From the NCBI GenBank assembly GCA_030248195.1, contig JASAND010030839.1:1-64000 (forward strand): a stretch of DNA of 64,000 bases, in the 5' to 3' direction. Below the pieces are notes generated by a model. It worked only from the letters and a program-made list of their open reading frames with translations, was not told where the DNA came from and did not search any database. The translations under genes were made by a program, and so were the position numbers. Below, one piece after another: positions 28,919 through 40,875 of the stretch (its first letter is position 1; each line of letters opens with the position of its first letter). This DNA is from Trissonchulus latispiculum (lineage: Eukaryota > Nematoda > Enoplea > Enoplida > Ironidae).

Positions 28919-29389
28919 TTTGCCGAAATTATCAATAAACCGTTGTAATCGCCAAATTGATTTTTAGTTGGTCAGGATCCTCCATTTCTCCAACATCTCA
29001 CACCACCGGTATTCACTTGTAATCTAAGTCTTATCCTAGTAGTCAGAAGAGAAGGCAACAGCATTTCACTAAGTTTCTTAGAGTTAAACTTCACACTACG
29101 GTAAATTCTCTCAAGAAAATAATTTAAAGCACGCTTGAAATTCCAACTACAGAATTTTTCGGCTGCGTATTTTGGTACGTATTTTCGTTTTTGACAGCGT
29201 ATTTTTAAGCTCAACTGCATAAACATCAAATACGCAGCACTTTACGAAAAAAACCGCTGAACAGAGTAATACCACTAGTTTAAATTTGCCGCCAAAATCT
29301 TGCTTACTGTTTTTCCCACACATTGCCTGATCTAAATGCGTACTGGTTGTTTTTGCTGGTGGGGGGCGCCCCCACCCACTTTTTGGGTT
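28919..29389. other. No gene seen
   Basis: AT-rich DNA. A cggctgcgtattttggtacg segment near 29160 is not recognised. A short C-rich patch starts at 29360. Confidence 0.35.
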
Positions 29390-29680
29390 CCCCCACTCAC
29401 CCCAAGGTGCCGAAATTGCCAAATTTTAACGATTTTTCCTCAAGACATTCAAAAACTTTCCGGCTTAGCCAGAAATTTTTAGTCAAAAATCGTTTGTTGC
29501 TGAAACTTAATTTTTCAGCACTTTTAAGCTTAGTTATAACAATATATGTGGAAACCAGGCTATTTATACCGCATTTTTTAGCATTTTAGCCCGTTCTATC
29601 CTCCAACTTTTGGACCTCCGCCCCACTAGTGGAGGGGCGTCCCCCCACCTATTTTTGCCTAAAAACCCCAGGCATAAACT
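29390..29680. repeat. Dispersed repeat copy 2 (same family as 16040)
   Basis: See the layout given for 16040-16345; the same order of motifs recurs here and ends in a ccactagtggagggg patch. Confidence 0.55.
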
Positions 29681-29785
29681 GGCATATCTCCAGAAATCTG
29701 CCCCCTCCAGATTTGGATCGCTCCAGCAAAAATTGGACCTCCCCGCAGAATCCAAACCTGCTCGAAAATTTAAGTTTTGAAGCTT

Positions 29786-30497
29786 TAAGGTGCTGGGTCG
29801 AATTTATGCTGCATTGTTACAGTGACAAGACTGTAAATTATACATTCAATTCATGGAATTCGACTCTGATGTTTAGATCACCTTAAAGCTTAGAATGCAC
29901 TTGTAACATACAACTAGGCAGGCTGTCTCAATTTAACTGTTCAACTTGTACATGCATTAACACGAATACAATTATTTGAACATAGATTTCTCTAAGTGTA
30001 GGAAACCTAAAGAAAAGCGACCAGTTCAGACTCAACAGAAACGTCTTCCCCGAGAGCTATTTTCTCTGACATATATACGTATATAAAGGCTGAATATTTT
30101 CAGAAAAAGGTTGACTTTGTTCGATTTTCATCAAAATTTTCAAGTTTGGACGCTTATCTCTAGCGAACAAAAAAAATACGACAATACGTTAGCCAGTGTA
30201 GGATGATAGTAGTAAACGTTACGGCGGATTAAAGCTAATTTCTCAAAAAAAGTTTTTAGGTCGCACCAGTTTTGAAGTGTATCCAGGCTAAATGATGTTT
30301 ACTGTGGCAAGTCTAAATGAATTTCAGCAATAAATATATATGTAGCCCACCATCAGCATGATCGGATATCCTCTTTGCAGATGAGTTGATAATACCGCGG
30401 CCCACGATTCCTAGGCCTGTCCCACGAACCGCATCGCCATACAGATGTACGCTTTTGAAGCCAAATGTACGCGGACCCAAACCAGCACTTTTAGGGT
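29786..30497. repeat. TTAAGGTGCTG-ended dispersed element
   Basis: Starts tttaaggtgctgggtcgaa and ends near ccaaaccagcacttttaggg, which is its imperfect inverse. Positions 29786-30180 match 40500-40875 in the same orientation (aacagaaacgtcttcc; caaaattttcaagtttggac). Non-coding. Confidence 0.55.
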
Positions 30498-30689
30498 TAA
30501 TTTTCAAGCACAATCGACTTAGCTGAATGTTTAGCTTTTTCCTCCTTTTTTAGTAACTGCATGTGTAAACCTATATAGGTTAAATATTGTTCAATTTTTA
30601 GCTCAGCAGAAGTAAAGAGTTGCTTTTGACATAATATATACTTTCAAAACATTTTGTCTCTGGGAAAATGCTCCTCCCAAAACTACATA

Positions 30690-31070
30690 CAAAGGGCCAT
30701 CCCCCCACTGTTTGAGCTTCCCATCCAATCACTGTGCTACCCAGAAAATGCCCAATTTAAGCATTTTTGGTCAAACTTGTCATAAGGATTCCGGCTACGT
30801 CGTAATCTTTGTCTAAAATCGACTATTCTGGAACTCAAAGTCAATTTTTGAGCATTTATAGCAGTACATGTAGAAAGCAGGCTTTTACTGCATTTTTGGA
30901 GATTTTAGGGCACTTCGGATTTTCCCCCACATTTTGGAGTCCCTCAACGGGGCCTTGAAATAAAAGTGTTGGCCAGTCACGTGACCCCGAGCTCACGTGA
31001 CTCTCCGCATGCGAAATTACTCCACCAAATTGTTTACTAGAGCAACAGAACACAAAATAAATAGATTCTC
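30690..31070. repeat. Dispersed repeat copy 3 with cacgtgac palindromes
   Basis: Contains the 16040 family core and then gtcacgtgacc, ctcacgtgac and ctagagcaac. The same tail order recurs at 34267-34370 (gtcacgtgacc, ctagagcaactgaatac, ttcctagcttcctc). Confidence 0.55.
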
Positions 31071-31382
31071 AGCTTCCTCATATCAATAATCAAGGTCAAG
31101 CATATTGGCCTGGGTACCTATATTGGACCTAGAAGTCGAAAACCAAAATTCGAAGTCCAACCTGTTCAAAAGAAGCTTGGGGTCAAATTTTTTTACATAA
31201 TAACACTACGGACTATGCTCTATTTATCGAGGGACAGAAAAATTTCTTAGCTGTATCCTGAGATTAGATCCGTGGGTGATTTTGTGTGAATTCGTTCACA
31301 AAAAATCAAAAAATTATTACTCACGCTACACAAAGGCTGTCGGCATGAAATTTGCACCATATGTTGTGGGGTCACTACCGTT
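31071..31382. other. No gene seen
   Basis: Unique-looking AT-rich DNA up to the hAT-like insertion. Confidence 0.35.
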
Positions 31383-31390
31383 CCATATAC

Positions 31391-33201
31391 TAGGGATCGA
31401 CCGGAACTCTAAAAAAACGGTACCGGAACCGGAACCGGAACTGGCTTTAAAAAACCGGAACCGCAACCAGCTCTTTAACACTACAAAAATCGAAATTTTT
31501 TTCTGACGTTTTGGACAATTTTTGCACGATTTTTCGCTTTTTTGTAGCTACTACAACATTGTAATAGCTTTCTAATTGTATTTTGAATATTATATATTTC
31601 AATGCACGAATAAGAAACTTGCAATTTATTATGAGAATTTTGTCTTATTATATAGTTAAACTTTATATAATTACTATAGATTTAAAACATTAATTATATC
31701 ACGGTATCTATAAATTATGACCATATTGTCTATATATGTGTATATATGTCTATTCGAGCACATGCTTGACACAAAAGGTTTTATTTTATCTACTTTATCG
31801 AATTTCGATGGATGACTTAATCGAATGCAATTTGACTTCTAAAGGAAATTTACTGGCAGGCAAATAAAAATAAATTTCTTAGTTAAACAGAATATTAAAT
31901 TAATTTAAATAAATCGATAGAAATTGATTCCACGATATGTCTGCGAGCGAGCTTTCGGCAAAATAAGCCAGAAATATGTTTAGTTTTTATCTGAGTTACC
32001 TGACAATTTCTAGTCATAATTTTATATACGACTTTATTAGAGCTCAAAGAAACGTTGCAGCATTTTCAAAACACAAAATATAAAATAATTGTCGCGAATA
32101 TAACGAGCTTTTATTCCATTTGTAGTCAATAGATAAATTAAAACAATTTTTCTGAAAATTACTGTTCCCGTAATTACTATATATAAGATTTGGCTGTATC
32201 AGCTATGAATTTAGGTAGCATCAGCTTCGAAAATTGGACTTGTTTGGAATATCAACTTTTAAATTTTGGGTGACCTCAACTTGCAATTAATAACAAAATA
32301 ATTACTTTACGTATTATTTGAGTTTTCTGAGAAAAAGGTAAATCTTTGCACTTTTCTGCATATCTTTTGTCCCTGGTAGCAATATATAAATTTTTACCAT
32401 TAAACATACAAGAACAATAAAGTATTTTTCACAAGTTTCAAAAAAATTGAATTAAACTTAATTTTTTCTAGGGGCATTTCTATTTTTTGGCTAGCTTCAT
32501 CTGTTTTTTTAAATTTATATAATGACATTTCTTCAAAATAATTAAACACCCTTCCTATTTTTTCCATCCATAATTTTTTAATATTTTTGTTGCACTCTGC
32601 ACTAAGTTATTTATGTACAAAACAAACAGCAAAAAGTTTATTGCCTGCTATTTAAACAATAGTTGAGCTAAAAAACTGACATCTAATCATACAACAGTGC
32701 ACTAAATTTTAAAATAGCATAGGTCTACGCCAAGGCTTCAATATATTCCAATTTAGCAAAATTCAACAATTTTAAAGTATCTATCAAAAAGCTAATAGCA
32801 ATCGAATCGGCCGGCTTGTGCTCTATTTTGAATTTCTAAATTATATAAGTGGGTAATATTTTGATCATATACGTAATTAATATTCATAATAATAAATTAA
32901 CGATAAGGTACATACTAGATAATTATAAATAAATCTAAACATTCTAAGTATATAATGCAATAGCGCCGAAGGCGAAAATTTTTGAGAAAATAATATTCTG
33001 CTTACACGAGATTCGCTATTGTTTCAAAATGTTAAAAGAAATTTTACAAAATTTCTGAAAATCAATAAAATTTCACTTTTGATAATACGCTAAAATTGGT
33101 TCCGGTTCCGGTACGTTTTCAAAAACCGGAACCGGAACCGAAACCAAAAGTACCGGAACCAAAAGTACCGGAACCGGAACCGGAATTCCGGTCGATCCCT
33201 A
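31391..33201. mobile_element. Non-autonomous hAT-like element with 8 bp target duplication
   Basis: Terminal inverted repeats tagggatcgaccggaa and ttccggtcgatcccta bound an 1811 bp, very AT-rich interior. The identical 8 bp ccatatac flanks both sides (31383-31390 and 33202-33209), the size hAT transposases make. Subterminal regions carry many ggaaccggaaccgg units in both orientations. No transposase frame is present. Confidence 0.88.
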
Positions 33202-33309
33202 CCATATACGTACCAAGAGTTTTTCGATCGGACCTCATTTGCGGAAATTCCAGCAAAATTTCGATTGTTTTTGTGAACCGTGCTATAAATGTATAATAAA
33301 TATATATAC

Positions 33310-33562
33310 TAGCGTAGCCAGAAAAAAATTTCGGAGGGGGGCTAGTCAAACATGCACTGAAATTTTTACCTCAACTGAACCACTAGAGGCTAATTTCAAC
33401 AAAAATTTGGGCTTTCTGGAATATTTTCGTGGAAAAGTAGCGCCGCAGGCGAAAATTTTTCGAAATATTTATTCACGCTGCTGCTACTCCTCAAAATTTT
33501 TTCTTTTGCCTCCGATTTCGGGAGGGGCACGCCCCCCTCGCTCCACCCCTGGCTACGCGTCT
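33310..33562. repeat. Short MITE-like repeat with agcgtagccag ends
   Basis: Left actagcgtagccagaaaa and right ccctggctacgcgtct are inverted. The interior contains agtagcgccgcaggcgaaaa and a G/C-rich patch. A related gcgccgaaggcgaaaattttt also occurs near 32962. Non-coding. Confidence 0.55.
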
Positions 33563-34729
33563 GTAATATACACGTATATATACACGGTTCGCAAAAGTTT
33601 TTGTCTCAGATTTGGCTGAAAAGGTGCCCCAAGGGTAAATTGAGGTCGCTGATTTCAAAACTCAAATTGAGAGATCGAGCTGATCAATCGATCGATCAAA
33701 ATTGATCAAAAAACTTTTGTCTCCGATTTTCGAGAACAGTCGTCTATAGGGTATATAACTCGAGGGCGCTGATTCCGAATCTGCGGTCGACATTTCACGC
33801 AAATCGGTCCTATGCCCGCAAAAATCAATTTTCCTAGATTTTTTCAAAAATCGTCAATAAGTCGATTTTGGCGGCTAGAATCGAAATCCAAACTGCAGAT
33901 TCGGAATCGCTTCACCGAACCGAATTACCCTAAAGGCTACCTTTGGCGACAACCGCACAAAATATTTTTTCGAACCACAAGGGGGGATCAACATAGGAGG
34001 TGTACCACCTGTTTGGGTAGGGGGGGGGGTGGTAGAAGGTCCACTCTGGGTTCGAGAAACCCCACCCAAATCCGAAACTGGGGGGGGGGGAGGCGGAGGC
34101 CCCCCAGACCCCCCGCTGGAAAAATTTTACCGCCTCCCGTCACGAAGTCCTGGTTCCGCCTTTTTAGCATTTTTAACCCATTTTATCCCCCCACTTTTGG
34201 ACCTCCCACCGCACTAGTGGGGGGGGGGCTCCCTCCACTTTTTTCGCCTAAAATAAACCCAGAGGGCAAGTCACGTGACCACTCCAGATGTGAAGTTGCT
34301 CCAATTGTTTGTTCTGTGCTTACTAGAGCAACTGAATACAAAATAAGTGGATTCCTAGCTTCCTCGTGGAATAGCTTCATAGAACCGGCCGACAGTGGTC
34401 CCACTGTCTAATAATAAGATTATATACTTCATGGTTGAATGTTTTTTGGCATTAGAAACGGCTGAAAATGCGATTTTTGGCATAAAAATAGAACCTTTTT
34501 TGGGGAGGGTTGGGGGAATCCTGGGGGTCTCGGGAGGGCCTCTCCCAGAAAAAGTTGGGGGAAGCAGCTTCCCCCACCCTAAACTCCGTTACACCTATCA
34601 TAGAAGATTTTTAGAATATCACATCTGAAACACAATTTTTCAGCAACTTTTGCACAATATTGCCTCTAGTTTAAGTTCAAATCCAGCTGGGCCAGGCTTG
34701 CGTCAGGGGCCAGCATAGGTGTGTTAGAA
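33563..34729. other. Repeat mosaic, no gene
   Basis: Contains fragments of the 16040 family (34140-34370) and several G-runs of 8-10. No coding sequence recognised. Confidence 0.4.
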
Positions 34730-35530
34730 GGGGGGGGGGTGGGGGGACCCCCCAAAATGATAAATTTCCGGGGGACCCCCCCTCAGATTTTTGCTACCCC
34801 CCCCAAATGTTTGGCCAAAAATGGCAAAAAATCGCAAATTTAGGGTGGGGTCCACCCACCCTCCGTCGGAAACCCCCTCCCCCCGACTTTTTGCACAGCC
34901 ACACCTATGGCGGCCAGGGCTATTTTCATTTGCGTCACACGAAAAAAACATGCGCCATGACGCAGCCCCTGACGCAAAAAAAACCAAATCAAATTTTGGC
35001 TTAAAATCGCTTTAAAACGGTGAACGCCTAAAACGTTAAAAAATCCTTATTTTGAAGAAAAAAGGGCTAAAACCTAGAAAATTTTGCATTTTTTCGCCAT
35101 TTTTCGAAATTTCTGAGGTCCGGATTCTGGAGAGGGGGTTTGGGGTGGGGTACCCCCATCACATTTCGGGGCCGGACCACCAAACTGCCAAGATTTACCC
35201 CCTCCCCCCACTCCCGAAACAAAGGTGTGGCTGGCGAAAAAAGTGGGGGTGGGGGTTTGAAAAAAGTAGGGAGGGGGTGGGTCTGGAAAAAAGGGGAGGG
35301 GGGTCGAAAAAATTTGATTTGAGGGGAGGGGCAAGAAACCTTTTCGAGGGGATGGGGTCGGCGAAAAATCGGTTTTTCGTTAAAAAACTAAAAAATTTTC
35401 TTAATTTTCAGCTATTTTCAGCGATTTTTAAGGTAATTAATTATTTTCGCTAAACTTTTGAAAATTTTCGAATTTTTGGCAAAAAATTTGCAAAAACTCA
35501 GGTAGGGGTTTGAAAACTTTTAGGGGAGGG
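34730..35530. repeat. G-rich dispersed repeat, left copy
   Basis: Long G and C runs, ccaccctccgtcggaaac, cagccacacctatgg, acgcctaaaacgttaaaaa, gaaatttctgaggtccgga and atcacatttcgg. The same blocks recur inverted at 38930-39245 (tcggacctcagaaatttcg, aacgttttaggcg), so two copies face each other about 3.5 kb apart. Confidence 0.6.
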
Positions 35531-35559
35531 GGTCGGCCGAAGGCGATTTGGGCATACGT

Positions 35560-35680
35560 AGTAGGCATGGGCACGGGACCAAAAATTTGGACCCGGGTAC
35601 CCGGTACTACCCGAAGCCCTATGTCGGGTAATTGCGATACTACCCGGGTACCCGGGTACCCGAGCATTTTCGGGTACCCG
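35560..35680. repeat. GGGTACCC-rich transposon terminus
   Basis: ggcatgggcacgggaccaaa, then repeated gggtacccg units. Resembles hAT-type subterminal repeats by analogy with the 31391 element. A diverged inverted relative is at 53545-53665 and a short match is at 38900-38925; no paired end or target duplication could be assigned. Confidence 0.5.
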
Positions 35681-35689
35681 AGAAATTTT

Positions 35690-36356
35690 TAACCTATTTT
35701 TCGGACTTGGCCATTTTGAAATTTAACTTTTTTCAGGGGTCTTTATTCACATGGAGCTTAGGTTGTATAGATTTTAATTCTTAAGTTATTTTAAAGGAGT
35801 TTTAAAGACTTAAAATGGATTAGAGGGACTTTCAATTAATTGTCGCGGTATCGGAACCTGGTGTAAAGATATGTTGTTCGTCAGTAAAAGATTAAATTAG
35901 AGTAAAGAAGATTTGCTAAGGTTCGAGAGTGTGTGCATGTCAACTCGCCTAGATCGCTTACCCTAAACAACTACCAAAGGCGCCGGCAATCTAAAAAGTA
36001 CCGTGAGTTTACTGTTTTTGCAAAAATTATAGAAAGTACAAAACTCCAGAAATTTCACATAATAACAAAAGGATTTTACCAGACACAAATAATAACCAGC
36101 AATAATGACCAAAGCAAATACAAAACAGCGGAACCAAAATAGTAGCAAAATTGGGGTCCCCAAAGGTTAAAGGTCACCCAAAAATCGGACAAGTGAGGAG
36201 ACAGAAAATGAAGAGACCCGACCTCCCGACACCAAAGATTCTACAAGACTGACTGGAATTTGCGCTCAATTTAGACTTGTGAAAATTAGCTAAGGAACCG
36301 AGGTTCCTACACGAGAGTGTAATTTACATTTACTGTTCATAAAGATAGCGCTACAC
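35690..36356. other. No gene seen
   Basis: AT-rich DNA, possibly the interior of the element whose end lies at 35560. Confidence 0.35.
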
Positions 36357-37343
36357 TTTAAGGTGGTGATTCCGTTTGGTGTCATCAAATTTGAATCATT
36401 ATTACTCAAACATTATTTGGAGTTAGAAACCCATCTTAATATCAAACTGTAGCTTTAAATTTTCTCTTTTTAATGAATACAATGAAATTAATTTTGGTTT
36501 TTCGAAATTATTTTACTGTATTTTAGAAGGAAAATAATTTTCCGGATTTTTTTGCAGGCTGCAATAAATTTTTTCGGGAGACGTCGGTTATATCAATCGA
36601 TACATCTGCCAAATAGCTGGGGACCCTTTTTTAATTACTGAGAAATCGCTCTTCGTTGTGGAGAAATTAGCAAAAAGGAATGCGCAACCTGGATTTTGTC
36701 TACTTTTCCAAACTTTGGCAAGCGACCATGTTCGCTAGAAAGCCGCAATCGGGGCAACTAAAAAAGGGTCTCGGGGTAATTTAGTGCAGAACGCATCTGC
36801 AAAATAGCAGTCCTTTGCATAAGGAATGCTCCACAATCCCCAGAAAAAAATTGGTCGTGTTTTTGAAAAAACTACATTTTTTAAAATTACAGCCAGTAGG
36901 ATAACAATTGGATAACGATCATGTCGCAGATAATTGGCCTCTGTATTGCCTTTAAAATGATACCCTTGGTTTGATATTGCGGCATGTGCAGCTCAAGAAA
37001 TAATGGATTACTTGATTTCTCAAGAAATGACAAGTTTTCGATGCCAAAATAAGAAAATTGGTTATATCTCATGATAGCGAAAAGCTAGAAGGTTACTTTA
37101 AAAAGCAAAAATGTAGAGCATAACGAGATCTTTCGAATGAATGTAGTTGCAACTATGCAGCTGCTGCTCAACTGTCACAAATTGGCTAAAACCGTCTTGA
37201 CAGCAGCTATTGAATTTTTGAACCGGGACTGCGCAGAGGATGTTAGAACGCTAAAATAAGTGTTTTTGGAAAGTTTCGTAAAATTCCGACTTGGTTTGTG
37301 CTGTAAACTAACAAAAAGCACCAAAAGGATCACCACCTTAAGT
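36357..37343. repeat. MITE-like element with TTAAGGTGGTGATCC ends
   Basis: Left tttaaggtggtgattccgtttgg and right ccaaaaggatcaccaccttaa form inverted ends around about 985 bp without a coding frame. The TTAAGGTG start is shared by other dispersed elements in the window (29786, 40500). Confidence 0.65.
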
Positions 37344-38929
37344 GAATTTAGATGAAAATCAAAGGAAATATCGGAAAATACTTCACACTGATGCTGATGC
37401 AGACGACATTGATTGTTATTTTATAACCGCGCTCAGATCAGCAATTTTCAAAGTTTCGTACCACCGTTGTGCTGTCCGCTTCCTCTAACCTTCAAATGTT
37501 AACAAATTTTAGAAAGTATTTTTTGATCTTGACCTAGCATTTAGGCACTCATCGGAGGCCCCTTATGCTGCCTCTCCGTGGACCGCAAGCGGACTAGAGA
37601 CGGAGAGACGAAGGTCAAGGACAGAAAACAAGACCCCCAAGCCAAGCTGGCGTACGGTTATTTCGGACACACCCAGGGCAGCACATGTCGTTTGCCGGCA
37701 TGCACTGCCCCCGCATGCCATTGGCGCCTAAGATGGCTGAAACCTAATAATGCCTGCTTGGAAGGCTGTGGACAAAATCGAGGCTGCAGAAGAGGGTCGT
37801 GGGGAGGGCCAAGCGTCAGATAGGGCAGGTGTGAAAGTCCGCAAGCATTATTTGTGTTTGGAAAACCTGTGCAGTCCTTATTTTTAAGAGTATAGATAGG
37901 GTTTTAGCCTATTTTACTTAAGAGCTGAAGTTATGTATGTTGACTTGGCTTTTAATGTTTTTGTTATATATTTTGCCACTGATGTTACAGTTTGAAGCTG
38001 GCTTTAATGCCGCGGGGGTTTTGCAAAGAAAAACTCCCACAGGCCAGCACTCAACGTACTGCCGTGCAAGGATACTATACATCAGTAAATGTAACACCAA
38101 TATCAGCAAGTATTTGAATTATGAGAGCAAATTCCCTATGACAAAGTTTGGCTAACTTCAATTGCTTGTCTCTGGAAATTGGAACAACACAAAAGGCAGC
38201 AAACAAGCAAAACCTGCATGGAGTACTAAGTTTTACGTAGTTTATTTTCGTTTTCAACCTGGGAGCGTTTTCTGAGTTCAGAATTCAGTTTAGAAACAGC
38301 CAAAGATGACAAAAACTGAAACCTACGTTGGCATTAGTGAAGGAAGTTTTTCTACTTTGGTATTGACGAGACGATGTGGCATTAAATAGAATCACTAAAC
38401 TTTCAAGATCATATCTGTCACTATTGACACTATCTAATGGTATTTAGTTTTGTTACTTACAGTTTAGAGAATAACGCAGAGCTGTGGCAAAAGTCACTAA
38501 TTTGATGCGAACTGTTTTGTTCGTATCTTGTGAATTATAGGTTTTAATTAATTCATCGACTTCAGCATATTGCTTGCTCCAACAGGAATTCAATGAAAGA
38601 AAAATTATTAGAGCATGGTAAATTCAATATTTTAAAAACAAATCTAAAAATAGATAATTATAAAATGTTTGAAAAATACCAGGACTAATTCCTCTTCCCA
38701 TTACTCCGTTTTTTTTGTTGTAGTATGTTTTTATAGTATTAAATTTTATAATAAACTGAAAAATCTTCGGTGGTTAAAATTGCTTTAGCCAAAAATTTTG
38801 GGTGGTTAAAAATTTTCTGACCCAAAAATTTTCTGGGCCAAAAATTTTCTCTCAGCTTGATCCAGATTAATCCGGTTTTATCCGGTTTTTTCCGGTTTTA
38901 ACTGGATATCGGGTACCCGAAGCAGGACC
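37344..38929. other. No gene; GC-rich patch at 37550-37830
   Basis: A moderately GC-rich patch (ccccttatgctgcctctccg through gtgaaagtccgcaagcatt) stands out from its AT-rich surroundings. It could be a SINE or exon remnant, but no tRNA promoter boxes or protein match are seen. Near 38760-38900, repeated aaaattttctgacc and atccggtttt units occur. Confidence 0.4.
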
Positions 38930-39910
38930 GGAAAATGGAAGGAAAATTTTCGGGAAATTAGTTTCCCTGGAACTTTGGGTCTGGGGAGGGTAAATCTTGG
39001 AAGGTTGGTGGTCGACCCAAGAAATGTGATGGGGGGTACCCATAGTTTCCCTGGAACTTTGGGTCTGGGGGGGGGTAAATCTTGGCCGCCTCCGAAATGT
39101 GATGGGGGTATCTCCCCAACCCCCCCCCCCAGAATTCGGACCTCAGAAATTTCGAAAAATGGCCAAAAATGCAAAATATCCTGTAATTTAGTCCCTTTTC
39201 ATCAAAATAAGGCTTGCTCTTAACGTTTTAGGCGTTTTTGCACCGTTTCAAAGTGATTAAGTCAAGTCGAAATTTTAGAATTTAGAAATTTTTTAAAAAA
39301 ACGACCATTTTTAGACCAAATTTAGCTAACTTTTTGGTCAAAAAATCGCTGGGGGGTTCGGGGGGGGGTGTAGCCGAAAGTTGGGGAAGGGTATCTGAAA
39401 AATTCTGGGAGGGGTAAAATTGGTCAAAAATTTGGGGGGAGTACCCCCCCCCCCAGCCCCAACCATAGGAGTAATTGGTGGGGGGGTTTGGGGGGGGGGT
39501 AACCCCCCAGCCATCGTTCCAACCCCCCCCCCCCCCAGAAATTTTTGGGGACCCCCGGCGCCCCCCAACTGGGGGTGTGGGGTAGTCGCGCAGAGGGCGC
39601 GACAATTGGCCAAAATTTGGGCATTTTTAGGGTAAAAAAATTTTTTGGGTATTTTTGGCATAAAAATTGAAAAATTTTTTGGGGGAGGTTTGGGGGGGTC
39701 GTGGGGGGGGGTTGGGGGGGTCTAAAAAAGACCCCTTACACCAAAATTGCGGGAGAGGGGGCCCCCCCTTACCCCAAATCTCCGTTACACCTATGGCCCC
39801 AACCCCCCCAAGAAAACTATGGGTTTGGGGGGAGTGGTAGAAAAATTTTTCAGGGGGGGGGCGGAGGCCCCTCCATTTAGGGGGAGGGGTCCCCCCCCTA
39901 ACACACCTAT
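38930..39910. repeat. G-rich dispersed repeat, right copy
   Basis: Inverted partner of 34730-35530, with internal duplication of gtttccctggaactttgggt (38966 and 39042) and many homopolymer G/C runs of 7-12. Open frames here are Pro/Gly-rich artefacts of composition. Confidence 0.6.
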
Positions 39911-40223
39911 ATATGTCCCGTGCGCGACCGAAAGTTCCAGGGAAACTATAACAATGACGAGACGCGACGCGAACAATGTCAGTCACAATTTTCAAGCCAA
40001 ATAGCCAGAGATTAGGTAAATGAAAATAGAAAACTTTATCGCATCCTAACGACATTAACCATTATAATGAACTTAAAATAAAAAATCGTGTATTCGACAA
40101 CTTAATGTTGCAAATTAACATAATAATAGAACTTAGAGTTGCGCACTATCATTGGTACTTATTCAGACAACAGTAACATCATAATGCAATAAATTAATCC
40201 ACTGCACTCAGTTAAGGAAAAGT
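39911..40223. other. No gene seen
   Basis: AT-rich DNA with no recognised feature. Confidence 0.35.
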
Positions 40224-40409
40224 TCATGCTACATGATCGGTGGTAAACTCCGATGATTGAAACACTGTACAGATTCTGCAATCGTACTTGCAATCTAGTG
40301 ATGCACATAAGTGATTGAACAGTTTACTCTTAAATTCTAGGCCATTGTCTGTTATCAGTATGTATTCCAGTGATATTCTTGTTTCGACAAAAATGGAAAA
40401 AATTATCAA
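40224..40409 (-). pseudogene. Retroelement integrase remnant
   Basis: A 61-residue frame contains Tyr-Ile-Leu-Ile-Thr-Asp-Asn-Gly-Leu-Glu-Phe-Lys-Ser, the region of the second catalytic Asp of LTR-retrotransposon integrases, followed by a plausible Leu-Phe-Asn-His-Leu-Cys helix. The expected Tyr-His-Pro and Glu motif downstream is absent. A short, decayed fragment. Confidence 0.5.
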
Positions 40410-40499
40410 GTCGCAGAAAATCTCTGATTGCCTAGATTACCCCAATCTTATGTTGTTTCCATAATGACTACTAGGATCAAATCAAGGTGTGTAAAACTT

Positions 40500-40875
40500 A
40501 AGGTGCTGGTTCGGGTATTTATAGCAAACTTTGAAGCCCGGTAATTTACCCAATTTTTCTAAACGATAATTTTTATATCACTTTGAGCATAGAATGTGCT
40601 TGTTTGTTACTACTTAGAGTACAGCTGTCATATTTCAACTGTACGTCTTGAACAGGCGTTACCAGGAAAACAATATTTGAACATGAATTTCTCGAAGTGG
40701 GGGAAATCTAACGAAAAGCGATTCGCTCATGCTTCAAAAGAAACGTCTTCCTGAGTGCTATTATTTTCGAAATTGTTTAATGTTCAAGTAAGCTCAAGGT
40801 TTTGAAAAATGTAAATTTTGTCTGGTTTTCGTCAAAATTTTCAAGTTTGGACGCTTATTTCTATTGAAAAGAAAC
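40500..40875. repeat. Dispersed element, relative of 29786-30180
   Basis: Starts cttaaggtgctggttcggg and shares aagaaacgtcttcc and caaaattttcaagtttggac with the earlier copy. Non-coding. Confidence 0.55.

Noticed and set aside
30313..30513. 66-residue minus-strand frame with Gly-Leu-Gly-Pro-Arg and Gly-Asp-Ala-Val segments
   Set aside because: The frame looks protein-like but lies at the end of a dispersed repeat, with no family match and no splice context.
37550..37830. tRNA-derived SINE
   Set aside because: No recognisable A and B box pair and no A-rich tail.
39282..40055. Pro/Gly-rich proteins over the G-rich repeat
   Set aside because: Frames exist on both strands only because of long G and C runs.
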